Below are positions 9,174 through 17,715 of a stretch of 64,000 bases of DNA, piece after piece. This DNA comes from Mycobacterium aquaticum (lineage in GTDB: Bacteria > Actinomycetota > Actinomycetes > Mycobacteriales > Mycobacteriaceae). Positions within the stretch are counted from its first letter, which is position 1; each line of letters opens with the position of its first letter. A program made the position numbers and the translations under genes. Below the pieces are notes generated by a model. It ran no database searches. It was not told the origin of the DNA and saw only the letters and a program-made list of their open reading frames with translations. The DNA lies in the NCBI RefSeq assembly GCF_002086485.1, contig NZ_MVHF01000034.1:1-64000 (forward strand). The letters run 5' to 3'.

Positions 9174-9332
9174 GTCAGAATCACCGACGCGGCCGCTGCG
9201 GCGTTGGATGCGTTCGAGGCCGAATGGGGCAATCGATATCCGGCGGCAATTCGGTTGTGGCGCAACGCTTGGAGTCAATTCGTCCCGTTCCTGGACTACG
9301 ACACCGAAATAACGAAGGTGATCTGCTCGACT
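9174..9332 (+). pseudogene. IS256-family transposase fragment
   Basis: About 53 codons that match the conserved C-terminal part of mutator/IS256 transposases: RITDAAAAALDAF, EWGNRYPAAIRLWRNAW, FVPFLDYD and KVICST. In intact relatives the last block continues as NAIESLNARFR, but here it switches to unrelated sequence at 9333. Upstream it stops at the IS21 end. It is therefore a scrap left between two later insertions and has no function of its own. Confidence 0.8.
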
Positions 9333-9514
9333 GATGAAATTGTCAAGGTGAGCGGGGAGTGGTGGCGGGTTTGCGGGGTTGCCAGTGAGCCACGAGGACT
9401 TCGTAGGCCCGTTCGGCCTGTTCGACGATCGCGTTCTCCTCGTGGCGGCGGTGCTTGCTGTTGTCGGCCGCCGCGGGTTGGCGATGGTTCCCACGCCGCG
9501 ACGGTGCCCCTGCG

Positions 9515-9848
9515 GCCAGCTCGAACGGCATTGCTGCACAAGACAAATGGACTTCGACACCGGCACATCGCGGTTGCTATCGATCGGCCCGTGTCCACGG
9601 TGCTGCGCTGGCTGCGCCGCCCTACCAGGGCATACCTGGAACGCATCTACCGAGGCGGCACCCGACAGCTACTGGCACTGGACCCTGACGTTCACCGCGC
9701 TGGGCAACACCGCAACCTGCTGCATCACGCGTTGTCGATCCTGTCGGCAGCCGCCTACTGTGAACGCCACCGATACGGCATCGACGACCCGCCCTGGACC
9801 CTGATCGGGCCCTACACCGCGGTCGCCTCTTTGCCGCCACCGGCCTAG
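9515..9848 (+). pseudogene. DUF6431-like protein remnant
   Basis: A reading frame ending at 9848 has a helix-turn-helix-like block (RHIAVAIDRPVSTVLRWLRR) followed by LALDP and a tail with CERHRYG and DPPWTLIGPYT. This layout resembles the C-terminal half of DUF6431 proteins, small putative DNA-binding proteins often found among actinobacterial insertion elements. No good start or N-terminal zinc-ribbon-like part is visible upstream, so it is called a remnant. The assignment is from memory of the family pattern and is tentative. Confidence 0.4.
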
Positions 9849-10101
9849 CCTCATCATGGCCCCGCGAGCCATCGGGGGCGCCGTTCGGCACGCCCGCCGG
9901 CGCCCGTCACCACGACGACCAGCACGTCGCCGCGCCGACCAACCCGTCACTTTGCAGACCAACTCCCGAAATCACGTCCGCACCGACAGTGACGGCATCA
10001 TCTGCATACTCAGCGACGGCCAACAGTGCGCAACGCCCGACGCTAACAGCATCACTTCGCCGGTGGAGGTACGCGTCCGCGCGTCCGGGTCAACAACGTG
10101 G

Positions 10102-10626
10102 TCACCGGGCTTCCGGGTTCGCCGCGGCGATGTTGCCGAGGTAGTAGTCCCGTTCGGTGCTGCCAGGCGCCATCGGGTGCGGCGGGGCCGCCATACCGGG
10201 CTGCAGTGGCGCCAGCAGCTGGTCCTTGCCGTAGATCAGGTCGGCGCGGTTGTCGTCGGCCATTTCGTAGTCGTTGATCATCGTCAGCGCTCGCGTCGGG
10301 CAAGCCTCGATGCAGAACCCGCAGCCGATGCAGCGCAGGTAATTAATCTGATACACCCGCCCGTAGCGCTCGCCCGGCGAAAAGCGTTCGGCCTCGGTGT
10401 TATCGGCGCCCTCCACGAAAATCGCGTCGGCCGGGCAGGCCCACGCGCACAGCTCACACCCGATGCACTTCTCCAACCCGTCGGGCCATCGGTTGAGCTG
10501 ATGGCGGCCGTGATAGCGCGGCGCCACCGGGCCCGGCTTCTCCGGATACCCCTCGGTGACTGGCTTCTTGAACATCGCCGAAAACGTCACGCGAAAACCC
10601 GCGATGGGTTTGAGGAATGTAAACAT
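10102..10626 (-). CDS. nuoI: NuoI-like NADH dehydrogenase subunit I (orphan)
   Basis: A 174-residue ferredoxin-type protein matching complex I subunit NuoI, which carries clusters N6a and N6b and passes electrons toward the quinone. Two complete 4Fe-4S motifs are present: CIGCELCAWACP and CIGCGFCIEACP. They lie in the expected NuoI context (RYHGRHQLNR, GLEKCIGCELC, ERYGRVYQINYLRC). The ATG at 10626 has AGGAGGG 7 nt upstream. No other nuo gene is nearby, so this is a stray extra copy, presumably next to a complete nuo operon elsewhere in the genome. It appears full length and unbroken despite lying among mobile-element debris, which suggests it may be expressed. Confidence 0.88.
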   Translation of the reverse strand: MFTFLKPIAGFRVTFSAMFKKPVTEGYPEKPGPVAPRYHGRHQLNRWPDGLEKCIGCELCAWACPADAIFVEGADNTEAERFSPGERYGRVYQINYLRCIGCGFCIEACPTRALTMINDYEMADDNRADLIYGKDQLLAPLQPGMAAPPHPMAPGSTERDYYLGNIAAANPEAR

Positions 10627-11085
10627 GTGTGCCCTCCTGGGTCGCGCCGACTTCGAGTGCGCCGGGCCTCCTGCACTGCCTGCCCCGAGCTTGGCCACGT
10701 ACACATGAACCTGAGACCCTAGACTAGGCCGTGTCATCAACCGGCATTCCTCGAAACAGCCCTGTCACGTCACCTCAGCGGGAACATCAAGATACACCCG
10801 AATCCCAGGGGTGTCGCTAGCTCCTCTGTCAAGCGGCGGCCAGAGTGGTCTGGGTCTAAGAGTAACGGTGGATCTGGTCTTGGTCTGACACGCCGGGCGT
10901 GAGCTTGGCGGGAAGGACAGATGATGTCCGAAACACCATCAGCATGATCCTGCGTCCTATCCGCTGTGCTGGACACTACGAAGATCATCTCAATTTGCCG
11001 AAACGAGGAGCAGATCAGTGCCTGATGATCGCTGCAGCGATCTTCGCGCCCCGACTTCCTCGACCGCGCCTTGGGAATCGTCGAA
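10627..11085. other. Intergenic stretch, no gene seen
   Basis: The stretch holds the nuoI upstream region and the region beyond the end of the GAF-ANTAR gene. The short open frames lack ribosome binding sites and recognisable motifs. I see no RNA gene or clear terminator. Confidence 0.4.
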
Positions 11086-11826
11086 TCAATCCGGATCTCG
11101 GTGCAGCGACGCCAGGAGGCTGCGCGCGATGTCGTACAGCTTGACGTTGCGGTGTTGGGATTCTTCGACGAGGAGCCGGAACGCTTCGTCGGCCGTGCAT
11201 CCGCGGTCGGACATCAACGCCCCTTTGGCTTGGTCGATTTCGGCCCGCGACGTCAGGGCGCGTTCGAGCTGGGCGATGGTGTCCCTGCTCTGTTGCCATA
11301 GGCGGGCGTTGGTGATGGCTGCGCTGGCTGCGACGGTGTAAAGCCGCATCAGCCCTTCATCGAAAGGGTCGAACGCCGACACGGTGTAGCTGTAGACGTT
11401 CAAGGATCCGAGCAGTTCGACGTCGTCATCGCCAATCAACAGCGGCACCGACAATATCGCCTGAATACGGAGTTGCTCGGCGGCCTCGGAGAATTCCGGC
11501 CACCGGGTGTCACCGCTGATCTCCATCCGCACCGGGATCCTACGTTGGGCCGCCTCGACGCACGGTCCGCGGCCTGACTCTTGCTGAAGGTGGTCAAGCC
11601 CGATGATCCGTTCGTCGGTGCACACCGGAGTGCGACGAGTGTCGCCATTGAACACCGTGATGCTCACGGCGTCGGCATCGGGGATCGCTCGTGCCGCGGT
11701 CTGGGCCACTCGGGCCAAGACGTCATCAAGCGGCTCTTCCCCAGCGAGAATGCCGCGAAGGTCGGCGATCGCCTCCGAGGTTGCATCCAGGCGCCGCAAG
11801 GGATCCGGGCGATCGTTGCCTGTCAT
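11086..11826 (-). CDS. GAF-ANTAR antiterminator-type regulator
   Basis: A 246-residue protein with an N-terminal GAF sensor domain (about residues 30-165) and a C-terminal ANTAR RNA-binding domain (about 180-238, including RAEIDQAKGALM and the helical ADEAFRLL block). ANTAR proteins bind paired hairpins in nascent RNA and prevent termination. Mycobacterial GAF-ANTAR proteins are common orphan regulators responding to small molecules or redox signals. The gene stands alone, with non-coding flanks on both sides, so its RNA target is probably elsewhere. Domain order and length are normal. Confidence 0.9.
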   Translation of the reverse strand: MTGNDRPDPLRRLDATSEAIADLRGILAGEEPLDDVLARVAQTAARAIPDADAVSITVFNGDTRRTPVCTDERIIGLDHLQQESGRGPCVEAAQRRIPVRMEISGDTRWPEFSEAAEQLRIQAILSVPLLIGDDDVELLGSLNVYSYTVSAFDPFDEGLMRLYTVAASAAITNARLWQQSRDTIAQLERALTSRAEIDQAKGALMSDRGCTADEAFRLLVEESQHRNVKLYDIARSLLASLHRDPD

Positions 11827-12389
11827 TGCCTCGCCGTCCTCCAGCCTGGCTCATCGTCACCAGCCGTGTCGGCACTGGCTCAACGGAATCGTAACGGCGT
11901 AAACGCGCCAAGCACCGTAGAACGGGCGCCGCTCAACCGGAAATCCCATGACGATGACGCGTGCAACACCTCAGCGGTGCCGCGGTTCTTGATCTCGGCG
12001 GTGCGCACCGACAGCCGGAACTTCACCAAAGGGGCACGGGTGCCTGCGAAGGCGTGCGAGGTGGCGCCTGCATCGTCAGGAGTTTTGCAATCGTGCGCCG
12101 TCGACGTGGTCGACGAAATGGGCGATGACGGCCTCACTGCGCATGCGCTCGGCCGGCGGCCAGTTTTGCGCATGCCGTGCCGACGAGGTCAACCAGACGG
12201 GTGAAACGCGGGATCGCAGGTTTGAATGCCGACTTCGCGCACGTGTTCTTGACGTAGCTGTCGGATGACGCGGCATGGCCTTGGCCTGCAGGGTGATCCG
12301 CCGGGAGCTGCCGTTGCCGCGGGGCGCCGGTCCAGATTTCCGTATTGGGCGCGGCGATCCGAGAGATCCAGGGCGTTTCGGCGTGGGCA
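11827..12389. other. Stretch without a recognisable gene
   Basis: Several overlapping open frames on both strands are interrupted. A minus-strand stretch around 12095-12160 starts with MRSEAVIAHFVDH but stops soon. Nothing matches a family I know. It may be a decayed gene between the DUF5994 gene and the GAF-ANTAR gene. Confidence 0.35.
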
Positions 12390-12941
12390 TCAGCCGGGGA
12401 CCGGCGCCAGCTTTGCCGGAGCTGTTGTGCCCCCTTCCGATTCCCAGCGCTCTTGAGCAATGGACGCCTGGATGCGCCTGTCGCGATCTCGGGGGCTGAT
12501 CATCAGGAGACTGTCGGTGGTGGCGGCGTTGCCGGGTTGGGCTGCGGTCATCATGATGGTATGGGCGTTGTCAGCGTCGGTATTTGGCGCAATCACCAGC
12601 AGCACAAGCCGGTCCCGGTCACCGTCGAGCCCGAGAACTTCAATGGTGTTGATCGCTTGGAGTCGGTATCCGTCCAGACGTACCGCACGGCCGCCGGTGA
12701 CGAGCTTCCGTGGCGCTTTGTCCCATGTGTTGAGCTTGTACAGCACCCGGTCAATGCGGCCCAGCCGTTCCGAGAGCACCGCCAACAGGTCTGGCAACTC
12801 TGCGCTGAGATCATCGGTGTGCGGCCACCACGCCCCGTCGACGTATCCGCTATGCGGTGCCGTGGGTTTCAACCGCAACCGCGGAGTGCGAGCCGGCGCG
12901 GTGGCGTTCTGAGAGGTTGTGCGAGTCTGCTGTTGCGTCAT
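12390..12941 (-). CDS. DUF5994 family protein
   Basis: A 183-residue protein of the actinobacterial DUF5994 family, whose function is not established. Recognisable blocks are SGYVDGAWWP, DLSAELPDLLAVL, GRIDRVLYKLNTWD and IAPNTDADNAHTIM, with a C-terminal ERWESEGG. It starts at the ATG at 12941 behind a GGGAGCGT leader. The same leader precedes the truncated paralogue at 18608-18892, and a C-terminal fragment of a third copy is at 18155-18349. Related genes in mycobacteria often occur near stress-type genes; here the neighbours are GAF-ANTAR, CsbD and DUF6131. Confidence 0.85.
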   Translation of the reverse strand: MTQQQTRTTSQNATAPARTPRLRLKPTAPHSGYVDGAWWPHTDDLSAELPDLLAVLSERLGRIDRVLYKLNTWDKAPRKLVTGGRAVRLDGYRLQAINTIEVLGLDGDRDRLVLLVIAPNTDADNAHTIMMTAAQPGNAATTDSLLMISPRDRDRRIQASIAQERWESEGGTTAPAKLAPVPG

Positions 12942-13086
12942 GGCGACGCTCCCGTCCCGGCCGCGAATCGGCCATATTCTTGGAATCGACGATTGACACG
13001 CGTGGTTTGCGTATACGAAGTTGCGCCGACGTCTGTGAAAATTACGCCGCTCCCGCGTGATGGGCGGTTGCGGCCTCTTTGATTGT

Positions 13087-13560
13087 TTAAGTTGTTGCGC
13101 TTGTGTCGATTTGCGGTCCACGTCGAGGCTCCTCGACGCGTGCACGGTGTGTGCTTTGCTCTGTTGGCCGTGAGCTTTCTTTGGGGTCGGCGGTTCTGCG
13201 TGCTTGGGATGTAAGCGAAGCCGGCAACATCGTGTCCGCGCGGTCCCATTGGGTCGTGGCGCTGTTCGGAGGACGTCGCTGCCACACTGTCGTGGACGTC
13301 GGCGAGTCCGTGCCGACCGGCTCGGGACGCAATGCTGCCGGCTTTTGTCGGTGCAACTCCGCGTTGGCGGCGGCGTCGGCGGACCACGCCTCGCACTGTC
13401 CAAATGGTGCCGGCTCCTCGTTGGCGGCCACGCCGATCTTGCCATCCTTCGCGGGGTTGCGTTTGTTGTGTTTGTTGCCCGCCATCCACGCGAAGACAGC
13501 AACCGGCATCACCACCGCGAACACCACGAGGGAAGTGAAAACAATATTGCTGGTAGCCAT
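13087..13560 (-). CDS. Single-pass membrane protein, unknown
   Basis: 157 residues from the ATG at 13560. One N-terminal membrane helix (about residues 5-26, with VFTSLVVFAVVMPVAVFAW) is followed by a short basic segment (NKHNKRNPAKDGK) and a long low-complexity hydrophilic tail rich in Thr, Arg, Ser and Pro. The N-terminal 50 residues look like a real protein; the tail could be translated from decayed sequence. It lies upstream of the DUF5994 gene on the same strand, with about 145 bp between them. No function can be assigned. Confidence 0.5.
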   Translation of the reverse strand: MATSNIVFTSLVVFAVVMPVAVFAWMAGNKHNKRNPAKDGKIGVAANEEPAPFGQCEAWSADAAANAELHRQKPAALRPEPVGTDSPTSTTVWQRRPPNSATTQWDRADTMLPASLTSQARRTADPKESSRPTEQSTHRARVEEPRRGPQIDTSATT

Positions 13561-13771
13561 ATCGGCTCCTCGGGGGCTGGATGAAACGTGAGCAAAGCAT
13601 GTAATCGGTTGCACCCCAGGTACTTCATCGCGCGGTTAGCGATATGAGCGAGCTTCACCTGCAGAGTGCCCAAGCTTCCCACTGCGGGAATGGTGTAGCC
13701 GATGGGTATGGTCGCGGCTCGAGTCGGCTCGGCAAGTGAGTCGGCGTTGACACTGTCGTCCGCTGCGCCGC

Positions 13772-13951
13772 TCAGTAATAGTGTCGGCGGCCGCCGACGG
13801 CGTGGCCCATCCGTCCCATGAGCATCAGGAGTAGACCGACGACGAGCAGTATGACTCCGATGACCAAGACGACATGCGCGAACGCGAACGTCGGGACCAG
13901 GCTGGGGAGCAGGAGCCCCAGGACGATGAGGATGATTCCGAAAACAATCAT
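13772..13951 (-). CDS. DUF6131 small membrane protein
   Basis: A 59-residue protein with two membrane helices. It starts MIVFGIILIVLG and ends GRRHYY, the hallmark ending of the DUF6131 family. The gene lies downstream of the csbD-like gene, with about 50 bp between, and probably belongs to the same leftward transcript (14702 to 13772). DUF6131 and CsbD proteins recur together in actinobacterial stress clusters. The precise role is unknown. Confidence 0.8.
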   Translation of the reverse strand: MIVFGIILIVLGLLLPSLVPTFAFAHVVLVIGVILLVVGLLLMLMGRMGHAVGGRRHYY

Positions 13952-14002
13952 GGCACTTGCCTTAATTCTGTGTAGAGGTGACCGAGCACGGTGTGGGCCG
14001 GG

Positions 14003-14176
14003 TCAGTGTTTAAAGGCGTCTTTGACCTTGGCGCCTGCCTGTTTGGCGTTGCCCTTGAATTGATCGGCACGCCCTTCAGCACGCAGGCGCGTATTGCCGG
14101 TGGCGCGGCCGATGAGTTTTTTTACCGCACCCTTGGCGGCTTCGGCTTTGTGGGCGATCTTTTTACCGACGCTCAT
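14003..14176 (-). CDS. CsbD family stress protein
   Basis: A 57-residue, Lys- and Ala-rich hydrophilic protein. It has the repeated CsbD pattern: MSVGKKIAHKAEAAKG, then RAEGRADQFKGNAKQAG and KVKDAFKH. CsbD proteins are abundant general-stress proteins without a defined biochemical activity; in Bacillus csbD is controlled by SigB. The ATG at 14176 has AAGGAG 7 nt upstream and lies inside the end of the preceding membrane-protein gene (14-nt overlap), so translation is coupled. Confidence 0.88.
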   Translation of the reverse strand: MSVGKKIAHKAEAAKGAVKKLIGRATGNTRLRAEGRADQFKGNAKQAGAKVKDAFKH

Positions 14177-14702
14177 TGCGGACTCCTTGATCTTCGGTGT
14201 CGATGGCCCGCGAGCGCGGGCTCAGAGGGTCGGCCGGAGCTGGCCTACCGGCGACGGTGTCGAGGCCTGCGGTGCGAATCGGTTGCCGACCATGCCACCA
14301 CCGGCCGAAGCGGGATGTCTCTCTCGCCGCAAGCGGGCCGCTGGGGGCCACGCCCGCACGTATGACTGCGTCGTCGTGGTCGTGTTCGATCCGCCGGTCG
14401 TGTTCCTCGTTGAGAAACGCCGTCTCACGTCGGGACTTGGCGAGGTCACGGCGGGCAGCTCGCCCGCGTCGGGCGGTGCGCCGGGCACCGGCGAGCAACA
14501 CATTTAGTCCCTGCATCGCGACCGCGCCGACGGCGATCCCAAAAACGAACAGAGTGCCGGTCGACCCGGTGAGGTGATAGCCCAACGCATCGAAGTTCTC
14601 CGTCAACGGATGCGCGGGTCCCGCGTTCGCCAGAACCCCGGTGAACCCCACGACCACCGCGACGAGCAGAACAACCAATCCGATGACGAGGACCATGATC
14701 AC
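14163..14702 (-). CDS. Membrane protein with cytoplasmic tail, unknown
   Basis: 179 residues. Two membrane helices (about residues 1-24 and 46-68) are separated by a short loop and followed by a highly charged Arg-rich tail (RRTARRGRAARRD) predicted to be cytoplasmic. It heads the small leftward cluster with CsbD and DUF6131 and overlaps the csbD-like start. I do not recognise a named family, though similar two-helix proteins with basic tails accompany CsbD genes in mycobacteria. A divergent TetR gene begins 228 bp away and may control it. Confidence 0.65.
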   Translation of the reverse strand: MIMVLVIGLVVLLVAVVVGFTGVLANAGPAHPLTENFDALGYHLTGSTGTLFVFGIAVGAVAMQGLNVLLAGARRTARRGRAARRDLAKSRRETAFLNEEHDRRIEHDHDDAVIRAGVAPSGPLAARETSRFGRWWHGRQPIRTAGLDTVAGRPAPADPLSPRSRAIDTEDQGVRNERR

Positions 14703-14737
14703 GCTTCAATCTTGTGCTAGAAGTCCAGTACACGCCC

Positions 14738-14883
14738 TTTCAACGTCATTTGTCAACGGTATATGTCTACGGAATAGAACTACGTTGAAAACCGGATGGC
14801 GCGCTCGGCCCGGGAGGATCGCACAGAGGGCCGTGCCGGGCGCCGGGCTCCTCGCCGTTGCCATCTCTACGGCGTATGTCTAC
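14738..14883. promoter_or_regulatory. Repeats in divergent promoter region
   Basis: An inverted repeat TTTCAACGT (14738-14746) and ACGTTGAAA (14782-14790) is separated by 35 bp. A direct repeat TATGTCTAC occurs at 14762-14770 and 14875-14883. The repeats lie between the CsbD cluster and the divergent TetR gene and are candidate operators for that regulator. Which repeat is bound is not determinable from the sequence alone. Confidence 0.45.
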
Positions 14884-14930
14884 AGTGAAGATATCCACGG
14901 AGTTACGCAGTCGGAAGGGGTGCTTGGTCC

Positions 14931-15689
14931 ATGGTTCAATCGCCAGCCGGTCCGTCAGGCGCGCAGGGCAACGCCCCGAGTACCGACCTCACCGTGAACG
15001 GCCAGAACGGGCCGATCACTCGCGCAGCGGTCCTGGCCGGCGCGTTGGACATCATTGACCGACATGGCGTTGACGCGCTGTCGATGCGCCGCCTCGGGCA
15101 GGCGGTGGGACGTGATCCGATGGCGATCTACAGGCACGTCCCGAACAAGGCGGCCGTCCTCGACGGGGTGGTCGAGATAGTCTTCGAACAACTCTGCGTG
15201 GACACCACAACGGCGGACTGGGTCGCCGCCTTGCGCCGACTGGGCCACGATTTCCGCGACCTGGCACGCGCGCACCCCCACGTGGTTCCGCTGCTGGTCA
15301 CCCGCCCCCTGTCGACACCGCTGGGGATGCGCCCGCCCGGAATACTGCGGCATCTCGAAGAGGTTCTCGCACTGTTGACCCGGTGCGGCTTCACCGGCCG
15401 CGACGCACTGCGCGTCTATCGGGCGTTGTTTGGGTTTTTGTACGGCCATGTGCTCACCGAGCTGCAGGAGATCGTCGAGCGCCCCGAGGAAATCGATCAC
15501 GTGTTGCGGCTCGGGCTGCACCGGTTGCCGATCGGCGAATTCCCGCACGTGCGTGACCTCGCACCGGACTGGGCCGCCTACGACGGGCGGGCCGAACTCG
15601 ACCGCGGACTCGACATTCTGCTCAGCGGACTGGCCACCCGACTCGGCGTGCCCGACGCACCGTCCGTGCCCGCACCAGAACCGCCATAA
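14931..15689 (+). CDS. TetR-family regulator (TetR_C type)
   Basis: A 252-residue TetR regulator. The N-terminal HTH lies at about residues 30-75, with ALSMRRLGQAVGRDPMAIYRHVPNK, the pattern seen in TetR proteins close to TetR itself. The C-terminal domain resembles the TetR_C ligand-binding domain, with a RVYRALFGFLYGHV helix. A Pro-rich tail ends the protein. It precedes the desaturase gene by about 95 bp on the same strand, and is divergent from the membrane-CsbD-DUF6131 cluster. It may regulate either; control of the desaturase in response to fatty acyl ligands is a plausible guess. Confidence 0.85.
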   Translation: MVQSPAGPSGAQGNAPSTDLTVNGQNGPITRAAVLAGALDIIDRHGVDALSMRRLGQAVGRDPMAIYRHVPNKAAVLDGVVEIVFEQLCVDTTTADWVAALRRLGHDFRDLARAHPHVVPLLVTRPLSTPLGMRPPGILRHLEEVLALLTRCGFTGRDALRVYRALFGFLYGHVLTELQEIVERPEEIDHVLRLGLHRLPIGEFPHVRDLAPDWAAYDGRAELDRGLDILLSGLATRLGVPDAPSVPAPEPP

Positions 15690-15784
15690 GCGAAACCACC
15701 ACGAACGGCCGTGACCACCATGGCGCACCCGAAATTCCCTGTCTTGTTGCCACTCCGGCGACTTCGACTGGCGGTCAGACGCCG

Positions 15785-16942
15785 ATGGCAATAACAGACG
15801 TAGCCGAATACGCCCACCTCAGCGAGGCAGACCTGCACGCGCTCGGGGCGTCTCTGGACGCCATCCGGCGCGACACCGAGAATTCACGCGGCGCCCGCGA
15901 CAGGGCATACATCCTGCGCGCCATCGCCCTTCAGCGGTGCCTGGAGGTCGCCGCACGGCTGATCATCGCCGCCAGCCGCAGCAAGACGGGCTGTGCACTG
16001 GGCACCGCGGCGCTTGCCACCGCCAAGAGCATCGAGAACATGGAACTCGGCCACAACATCTGCCACGGTCAATGGGATTGGATGAACGACCCCGAGATCC
16101 ACTCCAGCACCTGGGAGTGGGACATGGCCGGCGTGTCCTCGCAGTGGCGCTACGCCCACAATTACCGCCACCACGTCTTCACCAACATCATCGGCATCGA
16201 CGACGACCTCGGATACGGCATCATGCGGGTCACCCCCGACCAACAGTGGCGGGTGAGCAATCTGTTGCAGCCGCTACGAAACATCGTGCTGGCCCTCATG
16301 TTCGAATGGGGTATCGCACTGCAGGGCTGGGAGTCTCAGACCAGACACGCGGCCACCGATACCGACAAGAGCGCCCTCACCCGAGCACTGGCCACCAAGA
16401 TCGCCCGCCAAGCCAGCAAGGACTATCTGATCTTTCCTGCACTGAGTCTTCGCCGATGGCGCCGCACCCTCGCCGCGAACACGGTCGCCAACCTGCTCCG
16501 CAACGTGTGGGCCTACGTGGCCATCTGCTGCGGGCACTTCGCCGACGGCACACAGAAATTCACTCCTACCGCCCTGAAGAACGAGACCAAACCCGAATGG
16601 TATCTACGACAAATGCTGGGCACCGCGAACTTCCGCGCCGGACCGGTACTGGCATTCCTCAGCGGCAACCTCTGCTACCAGATCGAGCACCACCTGTTCC
16701 CCGACCTTCCCAGCAACCGCTACGCCCAGATCGCCCCACAAATTCGGGCCCTGTGCGCACGCTTCAACATCCCTTACACCACCGGTCCCCTTACCCGCCA
16801 GTACCTCCGCACCCTACGCACCATCACCACGCTCGCACTCCCGAATCGCGTTCCCGCGCAACCGATTGCGAAACTGTCCGAACTCACCTATGGGTGTGAC
16901 CCGCTTTGGTGGACACAGGGTAAGGCGGCTTGTGCCGTCTGA
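15785..16942 (+). CDS. DesA3-like fatty acid desaturase, 3' end altered by IS
   Basis: A 385-residue membrane di-iron fatty acid desaturase, similar in pattern to mycobacterial DesA3-type acyl-CoA desaturases. The three histidine boxes are GHNICH (first His at residue 90), HNYRHH and QIEHHLFP, the last with the usual Gln variant. In this family they bind two irons, and oxygen plus electrons from a ferredoxin-type reductase introduce the double bond. From about 16900 the frame reads into the end of an IS3-family element, so the last dozen or so residues (including DPLWWTQGK) are IS-encoded. The catalytic core is intact, so the enzyme may still work. It probably shares a transcript with the TetR gene. 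Confidence 0.85.
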   Translation: MAITDVAEYAHLSEADLHALGASLDAIRRDTENSRGARDRAYILRAIALQRCLEVAARLIIAASRSKTGCALGTAALATAKSIENMELGHNICHGQWDWMNDPEIHSSTWEWDMAGVSSQWRYAHNYRHHVFTNIIGIDDDLGYGIMRVTPDQQWRVSNLLQPLRNIVLALMFEWGIALQGWESQTRHAATDTDKSALTRALATKIARQASKDYLIFPALSLRRWRRTLAANTVANLLRNVWAYVAICCGHFADGTQKFTPTALKNETKPEWYLRQMLGTANFRAGPVLAFLSGNLCYQIEHHLFPDLPSNRYAQIAPQIRALCARFNIPYTTGPLTRQYLRTLRTITTLALPNRVPAQPIAKLSELTYGCDPLWWTQGKAACAV

Positions 16943-17715
16943 GTGATCCGGTTTTCGTATTCCACCGGGTGATCATGCCGATCGCTGAGTGGCGTCGGCG
17001 GCGGTTGTAGATCCGTTCGATTGTAGATCCGTTCGATCCAGTCGCCGACGGCGAGCTTAGCTTAGCCGCCGACTTAGTCGGCCACAAGTACCGGCCATAG
17101 AACTCGACTTTCAGTGTGGCCCAGAAGGATTCAGTCGCAGCGTTATCCCAGCACACCCGGTCCGCCCGACTAAGCGGACCAGGCTGTGGGTGCGGGCAAC
17201 CCGAGCCATCTGCGCGCTGGTGTATGACAACCCCGATCGGCGTGCAACACCACCCGCTCGGGCAGATCCGTACGCAGTGCCACGGCCATCGCGACCGTGG
17301 CCTCGACCAGGTCGGTATGGAGGTGGTCCTCAATCGCCCAGCCGAGCGCCCGCCGGGACTGCCCATCACACACCGCGCACAGGTACAGCCAGCCTTCCCC
17401 GGTGCGCAAGTAGGTGATGTCGCTGGTCCACACCGCGTTCAGCGCCCCGGCATCGAAACGGCGTTTCACCGGATCAGGGATGGGTGGCGGCGTCCAGATC
17501 GACCACGGTCGTGGCCGGTGCGAAGGAACGCGGACTGATCCCCTGAAGGCCTTGGCGTACCAACGAGGCAGCCACTGTCTTGGGTGACACAGTGCGGCCC
17601 TTCTCACGTAAGTCGACCAGGATCCGCGGTGCCCCGTAAACCCGTCAGAAGCGCAGTGAGCGGCCGCGACAGCGGCATCGAGATCGGCACGCCGGACCGC
17701 AGCCCCGCTGGGACC
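16925..17715 (-). pseudogene. IS3-family OrfB transposase remnant
   Basis: The leftward DDE transposase is spread over two or more frames: VYGAPRILVDL near 17640, NAVWTSDITYL with the first Asp, VVLHADRG with the second, then a frameshift, and DNAATESFWATLKVE with the catalytic Glu, ending RIYNRRRRHSAIGM. A 16-bp tandem duplication at 17005-17036 contributes one of the shifts. OrfA is missing. The outer end of the element overlaps the 3' end of the desaturase gene. Confidence 0.85.
17005..17036. repeat. 16-bp tandem duplication
   Basis: TTGTAGATCCGTTCGA is repeated twice head to tail inside the IS3 orfB remnant. The 16-bp unit is not a multiple of three and breaks the transposase frame, consistent with replication slippage. 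Confidence 0.9.

Noticed and set aside
13087..13260. Low-complexity C-terminal tail of the small membrane protein as a domain
   Set aside because: Composition is dominated by Thr, Arg, Ser and Pro with no repeat or motif. It may be decayed sequence read in frame.
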